Shown: positions 15,608 through 19,282 of the stretch, in pieces | Position numbering within the stretch: position 1 is the first letter of the stretch | Layout: every line of letters starts with the position of its first letter | NCBI GenBank assembly: GCA_045603745.1 | Contig: JAZUMQ010000033.1 | Span: 1-19,282 of the forward strand | Source: RGIG995 sp045603745 | GTDB taxonomy: Bacteria; Bacillota; Clostridia; Oscillospirales; UBA644 | Direction: 5' to 3' | DNA: 19,282 nt | Notes under the pieces: model-generated | What the model was told of the DNA's origin: nothing | What the model saw: the letters and a program-made list of their open reading frames with translations, nothing else | Databases searched by the model: none | Program-made: the position numbers and the translations under genes

Positions 15608-15621
15608 CGGACAATTGTTCG
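15608..15621. promoter_or_regulatory. Possible LexA-type (SOS) box
   Basis: CGGACAATTGTTCG is a 14-bp near-palindrome with one mismatch to the Firmicute GAAC-N4-GTTC box. It lies in the mraZ-polA gap, over 100 bp from either promoter, so its relevance is doubtful. The rest of this AT-rich gap (15490-15743) shows only a GAATTT/AAATTC inverted repeat at 15653-15670. Confidence 0.25.
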
Positions 15622-15743
15622 GAAATAAGCCACCATGCGAAGAATGGGTGGGGAATTTGCCCACAAATTCTATAAAACAAGAAAAAACAGACCCTAAAAA
15701 TAGAACAAAAGCGGTCGATTTTTTGAACGATACACCCAAAGAC

Positions 15744-15772
15744 TTGCTTTTTTCTATAAAATAGAGTATAAT
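15744..15772 (+). promoter_or_regulatory. Sigma-A promoter of polA operon
   Basis: TTGCTT at 15744-15749, a 17-bp spacer and a perfect TATAAT at 15767-15772. The start would be near 15779, leaving a leader of about 26 nt that holds the AGGAAGG ribosome binding site of polA. Confidence 0.8.
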
Positions 15773-15804
15773 AAAGGTATTAAGATGTAAGGAAGGTCTT
15801 TTTC

Positions 15805-18294
15805 ATGAAAACATTGATGTTGGTAGACGGAAACAGTATCCTGAACCGCGCTTTTTACGGAATCCCGCTTTTGAGCAATAAAGCGGGGGTTCACACCAAT
15901 GCCGTTTACGGATTTTTTAATATTCTTTTACGCCACATCGAAGAAGACCGTCCTGATGAAATGTGCGTCGCTTTTGACGTAAAAGCTCCCACCTACCGTC
16001 ACGAACTTTACGCAGACTACAAAGCCGGCAGAAAAGCCATGCCCGACGAATTGAGGGAGCAATTCCCCATCGTGAAAGAATTATTGGACGCTATGGGAAT
16101 TTCCCGATTTGAACAGGCAGGTCTGGAAGCAGACGATATTATCGGCATTTTGAGCCGTCGGGCAGATAAAAACGGAGAGAACTGCGTTATCGTCACGGGA
16201 GATCGGGATACGTTGCAATTGATCTCGGACCGAGTCACCGTGCGGTTGGCAACCACCACCCCAAAAGGTCCTTCGGATACCTTATACGACAAGGCGATGT
16301 TGCAGGAAAAATACGGACTTACGCCGGAACAAATGATTGATCTGAAAGCGTTGATGGGAGATTCTTCCGACCGAATCCCGGGAGTTGCCGGCGTAGGAGA
16401 AAAGACGGCACTGAATCTGTTACACGAATACGGCGATTTGGACAACGTATTTGCCCATGTGAACGATTTAAAGGGCGCGCTCAAGACGAAAATGGAAAAC
16501 GGAAAAGATTCCGCCTATTTGAGCAAAAAATTAGGAACCATCGTCACCGATTCCGAAATTGACTTCGGGGATCTTTCGATCAAGAATCCGAAATCGGAAA
16601 CCTTAGAAGCATTATTGGATCGGTATCAATTGGTGAAATTAGCATCGAAATTGAATTTATCCGTAGCACCTGCGACGCAAAAAGAGGTCTTTACTGCCCC
16701 AAATCACAAGGAATGGAACGGCTTATTGCCGGAGGGAATCCTTGGGATTTTTGTCGAAGAAGAAACGGCTTATTTATATATAGGTAATGAAATTTTCATC
16801 TCTCCCCTTTCCGACGAATTGTTCAAGGCGTTGTCGGGACGTCGGTTTTTTGCCCATGATGCAAAGCAACTGATCCGACAAATGGAACATCGTGGATACG
16901 AGGCAAAGTGCGAATTTGATACGATGTTGGCGTTGTACGTCCTGGATCCCTCCCGCGCCTCGAAAAAGCCGGAGATCATTTGCGAAAGAGAATTGGGAGC
17001 AACCGCATCAAAGGAAGATTTTGTCGCTCTTCTCCCCCGCTTGAAAGAAAAATTGACGGCAGAATTAAAGGAAAACGGTGCGGAATTTTTGTATTATGAA
17101 ATCGAACTTCCCCTTTGCACCGTTCTTGCCCGAATGGAAGACATCGGATTTAAAGCCGACAAAGAATTTCTGGAAAGGTTCAGCGGAGAGTTGGGGCAAC
17201 TTTTGATCACCCTGGAACAACAGGTCTACGATCTTGCAGGGAAAGAATTCAATATTTATTCTCCCAAGCAGTTGAGCGAAGTTTTGTTTACCGATCTGTT
17301 ATTGCCTGCGGGAAAAAAGACGAAAACCGGTTATTCCACAGATAACGATACCTTGGAAAAATTGACGAAACATCACCCCATCGCCCAAGCCATCATTGAC
17401 TGCCGTCGAGTGGCGAAATTGAAGTCCACCTATGCAGACGGTCTTGCAGAGAAAGTGGGAGATGACGGCAGAATCCACACCATATTTATGCAGGCGGTGA
17501 CCCAGACAGGGCGAATCAGTAGCGTAGAACCAAACCTGCAGAATATTCCGATCCGAACCGATCTGGGACGACAATTGCGCAAGGCCTTTTCCGCGGAAGA
17601 AGGACACTTGCTGGTTGATGCAGACTATTCGCAAATTGAATTGCGGATTTTATCTCACATTGCAGACGACAAAGCAATGCAACAAGCCTTTCTTGACGAC
17701 GAAGATATTCACACCGCTACCGCATCGCAGGTTTTTGATCTGCCCATGGAAATGATCACACCCGAACTTCGTCGGCGGGCAAAGGCAGTGAATTTTGGCA
17801 TCGTCTACGGCATTGGGGACTACTCTTTAGGTCAAGATTTGCACGTCTCCCGAAAAGAGGCAAAACAGTATATCGAATCCTATCTGGAAACTTATACCGG
17901 AGTTCGGGATTTCATGAAAGACATCGTGGAATTTGGAAAAGAGCACGGCTACGTGGAAACGGTATTCCATCGCCGTCGGTACGTTCCGGAATTGAAAGCA
18001 AGCGGACATTTGAAAGCATTCGGCGAACGGGTCTGCATGAACGCGCCCATTCAGGGAACAGCGGCAGACGTAATTAAATACGCCATGGTGAAAATTGATC
18101 GGAGACTGAAAGAGGAACAAATGAAGACCCGATTGATTTTACAGATCCACGACGAACTGATCCTGGAGGCACCGGAAGAAGAAGCGGAAAAGGCGGCAAA
18201 ATTGCTGAAAGAAGAAATGGAATCGGCGGCAGAATTGAAAGTACCTTTGTCGGTAGATTCCAAAACCGCGAAAAATTGGTTTGATGCAAAATGA
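15805..18294 (+). CDS. polA: DNA polymerase I, proofreading domain degenerate
   Basis: An 829-residue family A polymerase for Okazaki fragment processing and repair gap filling. The N-terminal 5' nuclease/FEN domain (about 1-290) keeps its acidic residues (VDGNS, AFD, EADD, TGDRD). A 3'-5' exonuclease fold (about 305-425) follows, but the first catalytic motif DxE is replaced (GIFVEEETAYLYIG), so proofreading is probably lost, as in Bacillus Pol I. The polymerase domain has motif A DYSQIELR (607-614), motif B RRRAKAVNFGIVYG (656-669) and motif C QIHDE (780-784). The ATG at 15805 follows AGGAAGG. Its stop codon overlaps the start of the next gene (ATGA). Confidence 0.98.
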   Translation: MKTLMLVDGNSILNRAFYGIPLLSNKAGVHTNAVYGFFNILLRHIEEDRPDEMCVAFDVKAPTYRHELYADYKAGRKAMPDELREQFPIVKELLDAMGISRFEQAGLEADDIIGILSRRADKNGENCVIVTGDRDTLQLISDRVTVRLATTTPKGPSDTLYDKAMLQEKYGLTPEQMIDLKALMGDSSDRIPGVAGVGEKTALNLLHEYGDLDNVFAHVNDLKGALKTKMENGKDSAYLSKKLGTIVTDSEIDFGDLSIKNPKSETLEALLDRYQLVKLASKLNLSVAPATQKEVFTAPNHKEWNGLLPEGILGIFVEEETAYLYIGNEIFISPLSDELFKALSGRRFFAHDAKQLIRQMEHRGYEAKCEFDTMLALYVLDPSRASKKPEIICERELGATASKEDFVALLPRLKEKLTAELKENGAEFLYYEIELPLCTVLARMEDIGFKADKEFLERFSGELGQLLITLEQQVYDLAGKEFNIYSPKQLSEVLFTDLLLPAGKKTKTGYSTDNDTLEKLTKHHPIAQAIIDCRRVAKLKSTYADGLAEKVGDDGRIHTIFMQAVTQTGRISSVEPNLQNIPIRTDLGRQLRKAFSAEEGHLLVDADYSQIELRILSHIADDKAMQQAFLDDEDIHTATASQVFDLPMEMITPELRRRAKAVNFGIVYGIGDYSLGQDLHVSRKEAKQYIESYLETYTGVRDFMKDIVEFGKEHGYVETVFHRRRYVPELKASGHLKAFGERVCMNAPIQGTAADVIKYAMVKIDRRLKEEQMKTRLILQIHDELILEAPEEEAEKAAKLLKEEMESAAELKVPLSVDSKTAKNWFDAK

Positions 18295-18731
18295 GTAAAA
18301 AAATCTTATTTGTCTGCACCGGGAACACCTGCCGTTCCCCCATGGCGGAAGGTTTTGCCAACGCAGAATTTCAACGGCTGGGGCTTGATTATATCGCAGA
18401 AAGTGCCGGATTGTCTGCCGACGAAGGGGGCGCAAACGAGAAATCCATTCTTGCCGCGGGAGAATACGGCGTGGATATTTCCGGACACAGAGCCAGGCAA
18501 CTGACGGTGGAAATGGCAACAGAATCGGAGCGCATTTATACTATGACTTCGGCGCAAGCCTATCTGCTTCAACAAATTCTTCCGGACAAAAAAATATTCC
18601 CCCTGACCGACGAGGGAATCTGCGATCCTTACGGCGGCTCGGAGGAAGTGTACCGAAAATGCGCAAAAGACATCAAAAAAGCGGTAGAAAACATCGGGGA
18701 GGAACTGCATGGAACTGAAACTTGCGGATAA
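18291..18731 (+). CDS. Low-molecular-weight phosphatase, probable protein-arginine phosphatase (YwlE-like)
   Basis: A 146-residue protein of the LMW protein tyrosine phosphatase fold. The P-loop is C9-TGNTC-R15-S, the general acid D112-P113 is in place. Thr13 occupies the position of Bacillus YwlE Thr11, the residue tied to phospho-arginine rather than phospho-tyrosine specificity, so the substrate is probably arginine-phosphorylated protein marked by a McsB-type kinase. Tyrosine phosphatase activity is the alternative. Its ATG overlaps the polA stop codon by 4 bp, and its 3' end overlaps rimI by 23 bp, so the three genes are translated as one operon. Confidence 0.85.
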   Translation: MSKKILFVCTGNTCRSPMAEGFANAEFQRLGLDYIAESAGLSADEGGANEKSILAAGEYGVDISGHRARQLTVEMATESERIYTMTSAQAYLLQQILPDKKIFPLTDEGICDPYGGSEEVYRKCAKDIKKAVENIGEELHGTETCG

Positions 18732-19143
18732 AAAGGATCTTCCCACTATAGCGGAATTGGAACAGACCTTTGCATTTCCTCTTTCGGAGGAAGAATTACA
18801 AAAACTCCACGGCAACGATACCTTTCGTATTATAATATGGAAGGAAGGAGAGGAAATCCTCGGTCATTGCGTGTTGTTTCGGGTGATGGACGAAGGGGAA
18901 ATCACGTCCTTTGCGGTGCGAAAAGATCTTCGAGGAAAAGGCATCGGAGAAGCGTTTTTGAAAGAACTTTTGGAATATTTGCGAAAAGACGGAGCAAAAA
19001 TTGCCTATCTGGACGTACGAGAGTCCAATCTTGCAGCACGAAACTTGTACACAAAATGCGGTTTTTCCGAAATCGGAAGACGCAAACGGTTTTACCAAAA
19101 GCCGGTGGAAGACGCCATCGGCATGGGAATTGAATTATTGTAA
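18709..19143 (+). CDS. rimI: Ribosomal-protein alanine N-acetyltransferase RimI-like GNAT
   Basis: A 144-residue GNAT acetyltransferase. The acetyl-CoA loop is R75-GKGIG80, followed by LDVRESNLAARNLYTKCGF (101-119), with the RimI-typical Glu, Asn and Tyr, and an RRKRFYQKPVEDAIGM segment. RimI acetylates the N-terminal Ala of ribosomal protein S18. The ATG at 18709 lies inside the phosphatase gene, with GGGGAGG just upstream. In many Firmicutes rimI sits with tsaB/tsaD; here it follows polA and a phosphatase instead. Other small-GNAT substrates cannot be excluded. Confidence 0.85.
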   Translation: MELKLADKKDLPTIAELEQTFAFPLSEEELQKLHGNDTFRIIIWKEGEEILGHCVLFRVMDEGEITSFAVRKDLRGKGIGEAFLKELLEYLRKDGAKIAYLDVRESNLAARNLYTKCGFSEIGRRKRFYQKPVEDAIGMGIELL

Positions 19144-19282
19144 TCATAACCACCAGTAAACTGGTGGTTTGCACAGCCCCTGGAAGGGGCAACTACTGGC
19201 CTAACCCCTGAAAGGGGTACTGAAATTTGGCACCGCATTACCATCTCAGGCAGCCGCTCACGTGCGGCTGTCTATTTTTGCC
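19144..19282 (+). mobile_element. Hairpin-rich region, possible end of an IS200/IS605-like element (cut by window edge)
   Basis: Directly after the rimI stop codon, four hairpins follow in 125 bp. They are a 9-bp stem (19148-19156/19161-19169), a GCCCC/GGGGC stem (19176-19190), an ACCCC/GGGGT stem (19204-19218) and a CAGCCGC/GCGGCTG stem (19251-19270) before a T run. The second and third are near-copies of each other (CCCCTGRAAGGGG). The layout resembles the subterminal hairpin regions that precede tnpA in clostridial IS200-like elements, recalled from general knowledge and not checked. No transposase is inside the window. A structured non-coding RNA is the alternative. Confidence 0.45.
19251..19279 (+). 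terminator. Hairpin plus T run, terminator-like
   Basis: A GC-rich 7-bp stem (CAGCCGC/GCGGCTG, loop TCACGT) is followed by TCTATTTTTG. It could end the polA-ywlE-rimI transcript or serve as an attenuator inside the putative element. Confidence 0.45.

Noticed and set aside
15557..15739. 60-residue hydrophobic minus-strand ORF in the mraZ-polA gap
   Set aside because: TTG start, no ribosome binding site, AT-rich regulatory region.
1..19282. CRISPR arrays, tRNA or rRNA genes, riboswitches, phage or defence genes
   Set aside because: No spaced repeat array, tRNA-like cloverleaf, rRNA stretch or recognisable defence or phage protein was seen on either strand.

Overview
The window looks like a chromosomal segment of a low- to mid-G+C, monoderm Firmicute of the class Clostridia (Oscillospiraceae/Ruminococcaceae-like). 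This is inferred from the NiaR-type regulator, the compact division and cell-wall (dcw) cluster with a PASTA-bearing class B PBP, DivIC/FtsL-like and DivIB/FtsQ-like proteins, a MurE with the meso-DAP signature DNPR, a YwlE-like phosphatase, strong AAAGGAGG-type ribosome binding sites and sigma-A TTGACN-17-TATAAT promoters. No species can be named from the sequence alone.

Layout. (1) 81-1421: a small NAD-salvage unit. niaR (minus strand) is divergent from a nicotinamidase-like gene (plus strand), whose -10 box lies inside a near-perfect 36-bp palindrome. Both genes end in intrinsic terminators. (2) 1425-15489: a single co-directional minus-strand dcw operon in the order mraZ - rsmH - ftsL-like - PBP (spoVD/pbpB type) - murE - murF - mraY - ftsW - murG - murA - ftsQ/divIB - ftsZ. 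It starts at a consensus promoter followed by three 10-bp direct repeats, a likely MraZ operator, and ends in a hairpin terminator after ftsZ. ftsZ has an additional extended -10 promoter. (3) 15490-15804: the divergent regulatory gap between mraZ and polA. (4) 15805-19143: a plus-strand operon of polA, a low-molecular-weight (probably arginine) phosphatase and rimI, with overlapping genes. (5) 19144-19282: a non-coding region packed with short hairpins directly after rimI. It is probably the end of an IS200/IS605-like element or another structured repeat and is cut by the window edge.

How it works together. The dcw products carry out lipid II synthesis (MurA first committed step, MurE and MurF peptide addition, MraY lipid I, MurG lipid II), septal polymerisation (FtsW plus class B PBP), the FtsL/FtsQ scaffold and the FtsZ ring. 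MraZ probably autoregulates the cluster and RsmH modifies 16S rRNA. murB, murC, murD, ddl and ftsA are not in this cluster and must be elsewhere if present. The NAD unit suggests that NiaR, a niacin-responsive repressor, controls conversion of nicotinamide to nicotinate.

Nothing here is clearly a new system. The best leads are regulatory (the MraZ-type repeats, the NiaR-type palindrome, the ftsZ promoter inverted repeat and the G-poor rsmH-ftsL leader), the unusual FtsZ tail without ftsA, the MraY His-triad substitution, and the hairpin array at the right edge.
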